A stretch of 38,410 nt of DNA from Planctomyces sp. GTDB taxonomy: Bacteria; Planctomycetota; Planctomycetia; Planctomycetales; Planctomycetaceae. Below are positions 1 through 9,472 of this stretch, in pieces. The stretch lies in contig SXKJ01000103.1 of assembly GCA_005778115.1 (NCBI GenBank), positions 1 through 38,410 on the forward strand, written 5' to 3'. The notes beneath the pieces were generated by a model that saw only the letters and a program-made list of their open reading frames with translations, was not told the DNA's origin and made no database searches. The first letter of the stretch is position 1. Each line of letters begins with the position of its first letter. The position numbers were made by a program, and so were the translations under genes.

Positions 1-1379
1 CCTTGAGTGATGATCGTGGTCGCGGCCAGCGACCGGACTACCTTTTCGTCCGGTTCATGGAACAGCGGCACATCAAGATCCATCGAGCTGAGCGAGAGTC
101 CTGACAATGGAGCCAGACTCGAAACACTTGTGCGGCTGAAAGAGAGAGACTTCAACGGTGCCCCGGCAACCGGGACCAAGTCCGTCACAACGGTGTCATT
201 GCAGTTCAAATCCGTGAGCGGCATTCCGGTCAGAAGTGTCAGATCGGAAACCGCGGACTCGCTAAGTCCTAACCACTGTAGCGGCATGCCGGACAGTGGC
301 TTGAGGTCCGCGACGCGCGTCTTTGCGAGTTCCAGCTTCGTGAGCGGCATGCCCGCCAGTGGCGAAAGGTCACGAACGTCCGTTCCTCCGAGACCCAGGC
401 TTGTCAGCGACATCCCCTTGAGTGGCGAGAGGTCCGACACACGACACCCGAAACATTCGAGATTCGTCAGGGGCAATTTGGCCAATGGCGATAGGTCGAA
501 GACTTTCGTACCGCGGCAGTCCAATAAAACCAATGGCATTCCCGCCAACGGCTTCAGGTCGAAGACTTCACTGCAATTCCACAGACTTAGCGTCGTCAAT
601 GGCATGCCCGCCAAAGGGGAGAGGTCGCTCAATTTGGAATTGAAAATGAGCAACAATGTCGACAGCGGCATTCCGGATATTGGTGTGAGGTCCACAACGA
701 CAGTGGAGTTCAGTTTCAGTTCCTTCCACTTTAAGCCTGCCAAGGGCGACAAGTCCTTAAGCTGTCTCCCACCTAATTGGCAAGATTCGAGATTCGGCCA
801 TGCTCGGAGAGGCCAAACTTCCGTGCCGACTTCCCCTAGATCAAAGGTCGCGCTGACGACTTTTCCGACATCGATCTTCGTCGTGGATTTTGCAGGGGCG
901 AAGCTCGGATTGACCTCGCTCAACTTCTTCTTGACCGCTTCCACTTGCTCTTCGACCGACAGCTTCGCCACCGCCTCCAAGAACGCCTGCTGCTGAGCCG
1001 TCGGCCGCCAAACCGGAGCGACGGGTGAGCCGCCGCCGACGGATACCCACTTCGCCCCGACGATCTTGCCGTGATGGTTGTTGCCGGAGGAGTCGATGAG
1101 CTTGTCGCCCTGACCTTCGTCGAAGTGGTAGAGAGCCAGCGTGTCGGCATCGGGCTCGAATCGCGATTGCGGCGTGAACTCCAGCACTTCGCCTTTCGGT
1201 CCCGTATATCGGGACGTCGCGGAAATTCGGACCTCATCGAGTACTACCGGCCCAGCTCCCCCCAAGGTCAAACCAGGAGACGTGTCGGCCGAACCGAGCC
1301 CACCGCTGCCGGAACTGACTAATTTGCCATCGACGTAAAGTCGGGATTGGCCACCAACTTTGACGAAGGCCACATGGAC
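1..1379 (-). pseudogene. Detached LamG half and leucine-rich repeat tail of the upstream kinase (partial at window edge)
   Basis: This is an open minus-strand frame, in phase with the kinase gene that ends at 1416 and separated from it by a TAA (1416-1418) and a TGA (1380-1382) twelve codons apart. Right after the TGA it reads VHVAFVKVGGQSRLYVDGK, the second half of a LamG/concanavalin-like domain whose first half ends the kinase ORF. A second LamG-type stretch follows (LALYHFDEGQGDKLIDSSGN). After a charged linker come about ten leucine-rich repeats of 21-23 residues with the pattern GMPLTxLxLxxTxVxDLxPLA, running off the window. There is no start codon with a ribosome binding site after the TGA, so it reads as the continuation of one kinase-LamG-LRR protein. 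Nonsense mutation and assembly error are both possible. Confidence 0.7.
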
Positions 1380-1415
1380 TCATTGTCCAATCCAAGGTTT
1401 CGCGAAATTTGCTCC

Positions 1416-3398
1416 TTAGCGGTTAGTTTTACCATCAGTTGTGAGACTCCAACTGCGGCCGCGATTGCAAAACAGGCGATTTCCACTAAGCGAGAGCACG
1501 TCGATGTCCTTGTCAGACTGCTCCTCGATTTTGATAGAAGCTTCGATTGTCAACGACTTCTTGGGATCGAAATTGAGGGATTCGCCCCGAACCGTGTCCC
1601 CGTCGTTGAACCGCAATGCGTAATCGTTCGCAGTCGCCGATTTCGATTCACTCGGCAGCTTGCCCTTGGGACTCTCTTTGTGTCCGAGCAGCGTCTTACC
1701 CTGCATGGCTCGGACACGGCGGCCGACTCGTTCGACTTTGATCGGGACGTTCTCTCCCTTGGTCACCTCGAACGGATCCGTGTCGAACGCGAGGTCGTCT
1801 CGTTGGATGTGCAACACATGCTCGCCCAGCGCCAGCCGGATCTCTTCGTCGGCCACTCCCTTCACGACGCGGCCTGTCTCGCCAATGGTCACTTCCGTGA
1901 GGTCGTCTGTGATCTCCAGATGCAGCGTGCCCGACTTGCCGCGCACGACGAACACGATCCCCAGCAACACCACCACCGCCGCAACCACCGAGACCAGAAC
2001 CGCCGTTCGCGACTTCTTCCCGCTGCCCGTGCCAGCTTTCGACAACCGGAGCCGCTCCGATTGCTCGATGGTCAGCGACTGCTCGTTGCGCGGATCAGTC
2101 CCGCCTTCACCCGCCGATGAGATCATCGTCTCGGCCTCGCCCGACGAAGGTGAAACGACCGCCCCCTTCGAGCCAGCCGGAGCCGCACTCGTCGCGGTCG
2201 AACCCTCTCCACTGCTGATCTGCTGCAAGAACTGTTGCAGCTCGTTGCCGCTCCCCGCACTCAGCCCGCTCGTCGAGGTGTCCGCACTCCGCTCGAACGC
2301 CACCGTTGACGAACCACCGGAGAGACAACGCTCCAGCTCAGCAATCACCTGCGTCATCGTCTGCGGCCGATCCTCCGGCTTCTTCGCGACCATGCGGCGG
2401 AAGACCGCGTCGAGCGAGTCGTAGGTTGGGACTCCGTCCCGACCCGCCGCCACGCTAGGGGGGTCGGGACGGAGTCCCAACCTACTTTGCTCTTCCACGA
2501 TTGACGGAATCGGCGTGTTCTGGTGCGCCATCAGCTTCTTCATGATCGTGTCGCCGTCGAACACGACCTTGCCGGTCAGCAAGTAGTACAGCGAACAACC
2601 CAGCGAATAGATGTCGCTCCGCGCATCCGCGTGCTTGGTGTCCATCGCCTGTTCGGGGGACATGTAATCGACCGTCCCCATGATCGTGCCGGTGTTCGTC
2701 AGCCCCGCCCCTTCCGAACTGCCGCCGACCGCTCCCTCGATTCGAGCTAGACCCATATCGAGGATCTTGATCGTCCCCTCGCGATCCAGCAGCAGGTTGG
2801 CGGGCTTGATGTCGCGATGGACCACGCCGCGCTTGTGAGCGTACTCCAGACCTCGCGCCGCCTGGATGATGCACCGCACCGCCTGATCGACGGGGAAGGG
2901 GCCGTTCTTCTTCACCAGCACCGAAAGGTCGCTCCCCTCGACGAATTCCATCACCAGGAAGTGCGTCCCCTTGGCCTCATCGGCATCATCGGTGGCAACC
3001 ACATTGGGATGCCGTAATTTCGCCGCCGCCTCAACCTCACGGTGAAACCGCTTCAACGCATCCGCCGACTTGACCGCCGCTGGCGACATCACCTTGAGTG
3101 CCACCAACCGCTTCAATCGCTTGTGCTCGGCCTTGAGCACCACACCCATGCCCCCCTGGCCGAGCTTGTCGAGGATGACGTAATTCCCCAGCGTCAGCGC
3201 CTTGCCTTTGCCAGCGTAAATCTGCTCGGCCTGAAACTTGGTCAGCTTCTTCTGCCGGACTAACTCGCGAGCGAATTGCTCGCCGTCCAACGCCGGCTGG
3301 TCGGCGGACCATTGTCCAATGAGCTCGCTCGTCTCAGCCTCGGTGAGCAAGCTGGACTCGACAATCCGATTGACCAAGTCTTTAAGAGAGAGAGCCAT
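1416..3398 (-). CDS. Membrane-anchored Ser/Thr protein kinase, C-terminus truncated
   Basis: PASTA-less planctomycete Hanks-type kinase, 660 residues to the first stop. Residues 1-70 are a helical region typical of planctomycete kinases (LTKFQAEQIYAGKGKALTLG). The kinase domain spans about 73-358: glycine loop GQGGMG (80-85), VALK lysine (102), HRDIKPAN (194-201), DMG in place of DFG (214-216), GTVDYMSPEQ (241-250). A low-complexity linker leads to one transmembrane helix at about 465-486, so the kinase should face the cytoplasm and the C-terminus the periplasm. The periplasmic part opens a LamG domain (from about residue 590) and is cut by TAA at 1416. Residues about 305-327, in the loop before the last helices of the C-lobe, are encoded by a palindromic repeat (2421-2485). 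Catalytic residues are intact, so the kinase domain may still work. Confidence 0.9.
   Translation of the reverse strand: MALSLKDLVNRIVESSLLTEAETSELIGQWSADQPALDGEQFARELVRQKKLTKFQAEQIYAGKGKALTLGNYVILDKLGQGGMGVVLKAEHKRLKRLVALKVMSPAAVKSADALKRFHREVEAAAKLRHPNVVATDDADEAKGTHFLVMEFVEGSDLSVLVKKNGPFPVDQAVRCIIQAARGLEYAHKRGVVHRDIKPANLLLDREGTIKILDMGLARIEGAVGGSSEGAGLTNTGTIMGTVDYMSPEQAMDTKHADARSDIYSLGCSLYYLLTGKVVFDGDTIMKKLMAHQNTPIPSIVEEQSRLGLRPDPPSVAAGRDGVPTYDSLDAVFRRMVAKKPEDRPQTMTQVIAELERCLSGGSSTVAFERSADTSTSGLSAGSGNELQQFLQQISSGEGSTATSAAPAGSKGAVVSPSSGEAETMISSAGEGGTDPRNEQSLTIEQSERLRLSKAGTGSGKKSRTAVLVSVVAAVVVLLGIVFVVRGKSGTLHLEITDDLTEVTIGETGRVVKGVADEEIRLALGEHVLHIQRDDLAFDTDPFEVTKGENVPIKVERVGRRVRAMQGKTLLGHKESPKGKLPSESKSATANDYALRFNDGDTVRGESLNFDPKKSLTIEASIKIEEQSDKDIDVLSLSGNRLFCNRGRSWSLTTDGKTNR
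2421..2485. repeat. REP-type palindrome inserted in frame in the kinase gene
   Basis: Perfect 25-bp inverted repeat (2421-2445 and 2461-2485) with a 15-bp centre. Each arm starts GTAGGTTGGGAC and is itself a hairpin (GGTTGGGAC-TCC-GTCCCGACC, one G-T pair). The 65-bp element is read through in frame and adds roughly 22 Pro/Arg/Gly-rich residues between PIPSIVEEQ and LDAVFRRMVAKKPEDRP, two segments that are normally close together in related kinases. Confidence 0.85.
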
Positions 3399-3433
3399 CG
3401 TGAGACCGTCTTAACGATTCCAACTCGATACAC

Positions 3434-3527
3434 CAGCACGACGCGTGAAAGAGTAATGTTTTCCGACATCGTTCACGACGCGCGAATGGTTTTTCGGGGG
3501 ATGACCACTCGCTTGCGCGCCGTGCTG
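3434..3527. repeat. Degenerate copy of the CACTCGCTTGCGCG palindrome
   Basis: The right part, 3504-3526 (ACCACTCGCTTGCGCGCCGTG and following), differs by one base from the arm at 9319-9340. The left part, CAGCACGACGCG at 3434-3445, is its inverted partner but diverges further in. It lies in the gap between the kinase start and the FN3-like remnant, on the upstream side of the kinase gene. Confidence 0.6.
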
Positions 3528-3531
3528 ATGA

Positions 3532-3799
3532 TCACGTCGCAACATGCGTGACGTGGTTGATTTCCGGGCCATCGCCTTGGGAGTTGTGGCCGACGAGCCA
3601 GAACTGGTAGGTGACGCCGGAGGTCAGTGGGCCGAGTTCGACGAGGGAAACGGTGGTGGTTACGGAGCTGATCGCTGCTTCGTGTAACCATTCAACGCTT
3701 GCCTTCTGGAATGCGACCGCGACAACATCTCGCCCGTCGGTCTGACTGATCGTCGGCCGTAGCGTCTTCCGTTCGACGTCGAGTTCCCGGAGGTGTCCC
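3532..3799 (-). pseudogene. Fibronectin type III-like C-terminal remnant
   Basis: A minus-strand frame ends with a segment that looks like the last strands of an FN3 domain: VSLVELGPLTSGVTYQFWL followed by VGHNSQGDGPEINHV, then a stop at 3532. The upstream part, back to about 3800, reads as plausible protein but has no clear start. It collides with the start and ribosome binding site of the divergent cysteine hydrolase at 3803. I read it as the 3' end of a larger gene whose 5' part was lost. A chance frame is possible, but the FN3-like ending is specific. It fills most of the gap between the kinase and the hydrolase. Confidence 0.4.
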
Positions 3800-3802
3800 G
3801 TG

Positions 3803-4861
3803 ATGAAACTGCGCTCCTGGTATGCACTGTCTCTGCTGACGACCACGTTGATCGCCACCGTGGCTGCGGACGACAAAGCCGAACCACGCACCTACGCCAA
3901 CAAACTGACGCCGCTCAAAGATCCGCCGCCGTTGCTGGCCGACTATCCGGAATTCGTCGAGCCCGTTCGCGAACTGCGCCGCTTTGAGGCTCCCATCCTC
4001 GTCAACGAACCGGACGCCAATCTCTCGGTCCGAGCGTGGCGGTTTTCGTACAACGCGCGCGGCATCGTCGAAATGCCGAATCGTCTGCAAGCCAAAGCCA
4101 CCGCCGTCATCATGGTCCATCCGTGGGGCATCGACGACGGTCAAGGCTGGAACACGCCCGAACCCGCCGGAGTCTGCGACTTCTGCACGCCAGACAAAAA
4201 CCACCTCGCGGCGAGGCACACGCATGAGGTCATCAATCCCTTCTTGAAGAAGGCTCGCGGCAAAGTCCCGCTCGTGATGTACAGCCTCCCCGGCGGCGAA
4301 GACTCAATCCGCAAGAAGCTGTATCGCTCGCTGCGAGCGAAGCCGAGCGATGTGGATCGCAAGCAAGGCGAGAAGGAACTCACCGCCAAACTGAAGAGCT
4401 TTGAATACAAAGGGCAACCGCTCGTCGAAACGATTTCACTGTCGGCTGAGAACCCGGTGCGAGATTACTTCCGCCAGTTCCCCGGCCTCGACGCCAGCGC
4501 GAAGTACAACAATGAAGGTTTCTGGCAACAGCCGATCCCGGTCACGAAGGACATCGATGTCGATTCGAACGACGTCGTGATCTACGACTTGGAAGGTTAC
4601 GAGCCGCTCAAGAAATTCCTGAAAGCGAACGGCATCCGCCACGTCCTTCTGACCGGTTACGCCACCGACATGTGCTTCTGCAAAACGACGGCTGGCTACG
4701 AGAATCTGTCGAAAGACTTCAACGTGTTCCTCGTCGGTGACGCCTCGCTCGCCACGTTCCCCGCCAACAACACACCGCGTTTCGCGACCAACGCCCACTT
4801 GTCGTTCGCGTCACTCAATCAGTTGGTCACGCAGATTTCGTGGATCAAGTTTGAAAAGTAA
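3803..4861 (+). CDS. Secreted isochorismatase-like cysteine hydrolase
   Basis: 352 residues. ATG at 3803 is preferred over GTG at 3800 because GGAGGT at 3789-3794 sits 8 bases upstream. The first 20 or so residues (MKLRSWYALSLLTTTLIATVAA) form a signal peptide, so the protein is probably exported. The isochorismatase-type Rossmann core shows AVIMVHPWGIDDGQGW early, and ends with a nucleophile region GIRHVLLTGYATDMCFC followed by KTTAGYENL and VFLVGDASLATFP, matching the family pattern G-x-x-T-x-x-C before a helix. Two cysteines (MCFC) are candidates for the nucleophile. The insert between residues about 140 and 220 makes it longer than the usual 180-220-residue family members. The [2Fe-2S] protein gene starts 9 bases after its stop, so they are probably co-transcribed. 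The substrate cannot be told. Confidence 0.75.
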   Translation: MKLRSWYALSLLTTTLIATVAADDKAEPRTYANKLTPLKDPPPLLADYPEFVEPVRELRRFEAPILVNEPDANLSVRAWRFSYNARGIVEMPNRLQAKATAVIMVHPWGIDDGQGWNTPEPAGVCDFCTPDKNHLAARHTHEVINPFLKKARGKVPLVMYSLPGGEDSIRKKLYRSLRAKPSDVDRKQGEKELTAKLKSFEYKGQPLVETISLSAENPVRDYFRQFPGLDASAKYNNEGFWQQPIPVTKDIDVDSNDVVIYDLEGYEPLKKFLKANGIRHVLLTGYATDMCFCKTTAGYENLSKDFNVFLVGDASLATFPANNTPRFATNAHLSFASLNQLVTQISWIKFEK

Positions 4862-4870
4862 ACACCGCCC

Positions 4871-5224
4871 ATGCCTGCATTTACTCATCATCTGTTTGTC
4901 TGCTGCAATCAACGTGCTCCTGGTCACACGCGCGGTTGTTGCGATCCCGATGGTTCCGAAGCCTTGCGAAATGCATTTAAGGCAGAGGTCAAATCACGCG
5001 GACTTGGCCCGCTCGTTCGAGCCAACTCCGCCGGCTGTCTCGATCAGTGCGAGCATGGGCCGTGTGTCGCGATTTACCCGCAAGGGATCTTCTACGGTCA
5101 CGTCAAAATCGACGATGTTCCTCGCATCATTGAAGAAACGGTCTTGCACAATCGAGTTCTGGACGATTTGCTCATCAGCCCCGACTGCCTCAACAATCCC
5201 AATTGCGAGCACCGGCGATCGTAG
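4871..5224 (+). CDS. Thioredoxin-like [2Fe-2S] ferredoxin
   Basis: 117 residues, one domain. It matches the small thioredoxin-fold [2Fe-2S] ferredoxins (Shethna-type, NuoE-like): start HHLFVCCNQRAPGHTRGCC gives the first cysteines, AGCLDQCEHGPCVAIYPQG gives the second group, then IDDVPRIIEETVL closes the fold. These proteins carry electrons to unknown partners in the cytoplasm. It follows the cysteine hydrolase by 9 bases. Its stop codon TAG (5222-5224) is part of the left arm of the palindrome at 5217-5306, so the repeat defines the C-terminus (EHRRS). Confidence 0.85.
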   Translation: MPAFTHHLFVCCNQRAPGHTRGCCDPDGSEALRNAFKAEVKSRGLGPLVRANSAGCLDQCEHGPCVAIYPQGIFYGHVKIDDVPRIIEETVLHNRVLDDLLISPDCLNNPNCEHRRS

Positions 5225-5306
5225 CGCACGCGGCTCGCGTGCGATTGAGAGAAGTTGCCACGAATCCTTACCGAGGAATCGCACGCGAACCGCGTGCGCT
5301 ACGATC
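5217..5306. repeat. GTAG palindrome pair between the ferredoxin and DUF1501 genes
   Basis: 30-bp arms at 5217-5246 and 5277-5306 are inverted copies with one mismatch. Each arm reads GATC-GTAG followed by an 8-bp hairpin CGCACGCG-GCT-CGCGTGCG. The left arm contains the stop codon of the ferredoxin gene; the right arm ends 6 bases before the ribosome binding site of the DUF1501 gene. Confidence 0.9.
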
Positions 5307-5323
5307 CCGCCAGGAGAAGACCG

Positions 5324-6760
5324 ATGAGTTGCTCACACACGAATCACGGTTCGCATCCAGTGTTCTCCCGCCGAGCGGCACTGCAAGCCGGATCGCTGGG
5401 GCTGATGGGTTTGGGGTTGGCCGACGTGCTGCGGATGCGCAGTCTTGCTGCGGGGCCTCAAGTGGTGACTCCAGTGAAGTCCGTTTTGTTCGTGTTTTTG
5501 ACCGGAGGCTTATCGCACCAGGATAGCTGGGATTTGAAACCGGATGCGCCGGCGGAAGTGCGAGGTGAATTCAATCCGATCCCGACGCGCACACCCGGCT
5601 ATTTTGTCTGCGAGCACTTGCCGAAGTTGGCTCAGCGAACCGACCAGTACGCCATCATTCGTTCGATTAGCACGGATAGCAGCGGGCATGGCGAAGCGTG
5701 TCATGCGCTGTTAGCCGGGCGGCTCGATATTCCGCCAGGGTTCAATATCAACGTCGTGCCGAGTCCGCTGGAATGGCCGTCGATCCCGTCGCAGGTCATG
5801 CACGCGACACGACCTCGCAACAATGTTCCGGCGGCGGTCGTGCTGCCGCAGCCCAGCGTCAACGAAGCCAACAGTGTCCGGCCCGGCCAATATGCCGGGC
5901 GGCTCGGATCGAAGTGGGAGTCGTGGCATATCGACATCGCCGCTCCGTGTGCGTTGGGCAACGGCGCGTGTCCGCATTGTTTTCGATTTGACACTGAGGA
6001 TTATCAGCACGGGTCACCGACGATCTTCGACACGCCGATGCTGACACTGCCGGAAGGTGGCTCGCTGCGATTAAACGACCGAGTCGGCTTGCTGGCTGAG
6101 ATCGAGCGTCAGCAGCGCAATCTCGAAAGAACGGCAGACGCGGATCGCATCGACCGCCAGCGGATGCAGGCGCTGTCGGTGCTCGCGGAACCGAAGACGC
6201 GCTCCGCGTTCGATGTCGAGCAGGCCGATCCGGCGATCCTCGCTAAATACGGTAAGAACAAGTTCGGCCTTTCGTTGCTGATGGCTCGGCGACTGATTGA
6301 GGCCGGCGTCGGGCTCGTGCAGGTGAACCTCGGCAAGAATTCGTCGTGGGACACGCACCGTCGTAACTTCCTCAACCTGCGAGACAACCTGTTGCCGTAC
6401 TTCGATCAGTCCATCTCCGCGCTGTTGGACGATCTGGCCGAGACGGGCTTGTTGAAGTCCACGCTCGTGATCGTGATGGGCGAGTTCGGCCGTACTCCGA
6501 AGATCAATAAGGACGCCGGCCGCGATCACTGGAATCCGGCGAACTCCGCGCTGTTCGCCGGAGCCGGTGTGCGGGGTGGCAATGTCATTGGAGCGACCGA
6601 CAAGCTGGCCGCGTATCCGATTGCCGACAAGATGACTCCAGAGAATGTTGCGGCGACGATCTACAACACGCTCGGCGTCCCGCGCAACGCCGACTGGCAC
6701 GACATCGACGGCCGCCCGTTCGAGCTGTATCGCGCCGAGCCGATCTTCGAGCTATTTTGA
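5324..6760 (+). CDS. DUF1501 family secreted protein with twin-arginine leader
   Basis: 478 residues from ATG 5324, chosen because AGGAGA (5312-5317) is correctly spaced; an upstream in-frame ATG at 5255 lies between the palindrome arms and lacks such a site. The leader FSRRAALQAGSLGLMGLGLA is a Tat signal. The body is a typical DUF1501 protein with an alkaline phosphatase/sulfatase-like core: FLTGGLSHQDSWDLKPDAP near the start, VNLGKNSSWDTHRRNF in the middle, and MGEFGRTPKINKDAGRDHW with GGNVIGATDKL toward the end. DUF1501 proteins are very numerous in planctomycetes and are often paired with DUF1549/DUF1553 cytochrome-type proteins, absent here. Function is unknown, with export to the periplasm or surface inferred. 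It converges with the nitrate reductase gene. Confidence 0.9.
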   Translation: MSCSHTNHGSHPVFSRRAALQAGSLGLMGLGLADVLRMRSLAAGPQVVTPVKSVLFVFLTGGLSHQDSWDLKPDAPAEVRGEFNPIPTRTPGYFVCEHLPKLAQRTDQYAIIRSISTDSSGHGEACHALLAGRLDIPPGFNINVVPSPLEWPSIPSQVMHATRPRNNVPAAVVLPQPSVNEANSVRPGQYAGRLGSKWESWHIDIAAPCALGNGACPHCFRFDTEDYQHGSPTIFDTPMLTLPEGGSLRLNDRVGLLAEIERQQRNLERTADADRIDRQRMQALSVLAEPKTRSAFDVEQADPAILAKYGKNKFGLSLLMARRLIEAGVGLVQVNLGKNSSWDTHRRNFLNLRDNLLPYFDQSISALLDDLAETGLLKSTLVIVMGEFGRTPKINKDAGRDHWNPANSALFAGAGVRGGNVIGATDKLAAYPIADKMTPENVAATIYNTLGVPRNADWHDIDGRPFELYRAEPIFELF

Positions 6761-6787
6761 TCGGACAACGAGTGTCGCATTCCGGCT

Positions 6788-6814
6788 CCCTCTCCCCCGC
6801 TTCGGGGGAGAGGG
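6788..6814. repeat. Perfect 11-bp hairpin between convergent genes
   Basis: CCCTCTCCCCC-GCTTC-GGGGGAGAGGG forms an 11-bp stem 27 bases after the DUF1501 stop. It has no T-run on either side, so it is either a dispersed repeat or a factor-independent terminator of poor type. A second small palindrome (CTAGC...CGCAA-CC-TTGCG-GCTAG, 6848-6873) lies between it and the nitrate reductase stop. Confidence 0.7.
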
Positions 6815-6888
6815 CTGGGGTGAGGGGGCGAATGGTTCTAACGCTTCCTAGCTTCACGCAACCTTGCGGCTAGCAGCGTCGGCCACGT

Positions 6889-9207
<2,319 letters not shown>

Positions 9208-9238
9208 CAATTCCTCGATCTTCAATCGCCTAGCCCAC

Positions 9239-9360
9239 ATTATTCATGGGTCGGGGGAAATTCGTCGCGGTGTGTGACGAAATTCGCACGACGCGCAAGC
9301 GAGTGATCTCGGTGCGCACCACTCGCTTGCGCGTCGTGCTAACTGCGACCCATGAATAAT
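9239..9360. repeat. Nested palindrome upstream of narB
   Basis: Outer arms ATTATTCATGGGTCG (9239-9253) and its exact inverse (9346-9360) enclose exact inverse 20-bp arms at 9286-9305 and 9320-9339 (CACTCGCTTGCGCGTCGTGC). It lies in the operon leader between the Fe-S/membrane fusion gene and narB. A degenerate copy of the inner arm is at 3504-3526. Confidence 0.9.
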
Positions 9361-9368
9361 TCAGACTA

Positions 9369-9452
9369 GGCGAGCGGAGGGCGTCAGCCCCTCGGTGAAC
9401 CAAAGCGTTCGAATACTTCATCCACCGGGGGGCTGACGCCGCCCCGCTCGCC
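9369..9452. repeat. GGCGAGCGGGG-CGTCAGCCCC palindrome, copy 1
   Basis: Arms 9369-9396 and 9424-9452 are inverted copies of a 28-29-bp unit of the type GGCGAGCGGGGCGGCGTCAG followed by CCCCCCGGT. The unit itself contains a GGGGGC-GTCA-GCCCCC-type hairpin. It lies 20 bases after the stop of the Fe-S/membrane fusion gene. Other copies are at 11146-11229 and 29058-29128, with a half copy at 25023-25042. Confidence 0.9.
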
Positions 9453-9472
9453 TGCGATTCTGGGTAACGGAT

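Noticed and set aside
7-996. Plus-strand open frame of 329 codons with a regular repeat pattern
   Set aside because: The 66-69-base periodicity comes from the LRR units on the minus strand, which give a much better protein.
1380-1418. Alternative genetic code with TGA as Trp
   Set aside because: A TAA is also present in the same frame, and TGA is used as the normal stop by other genes here (for example rhaB and the DUF1501 gene).
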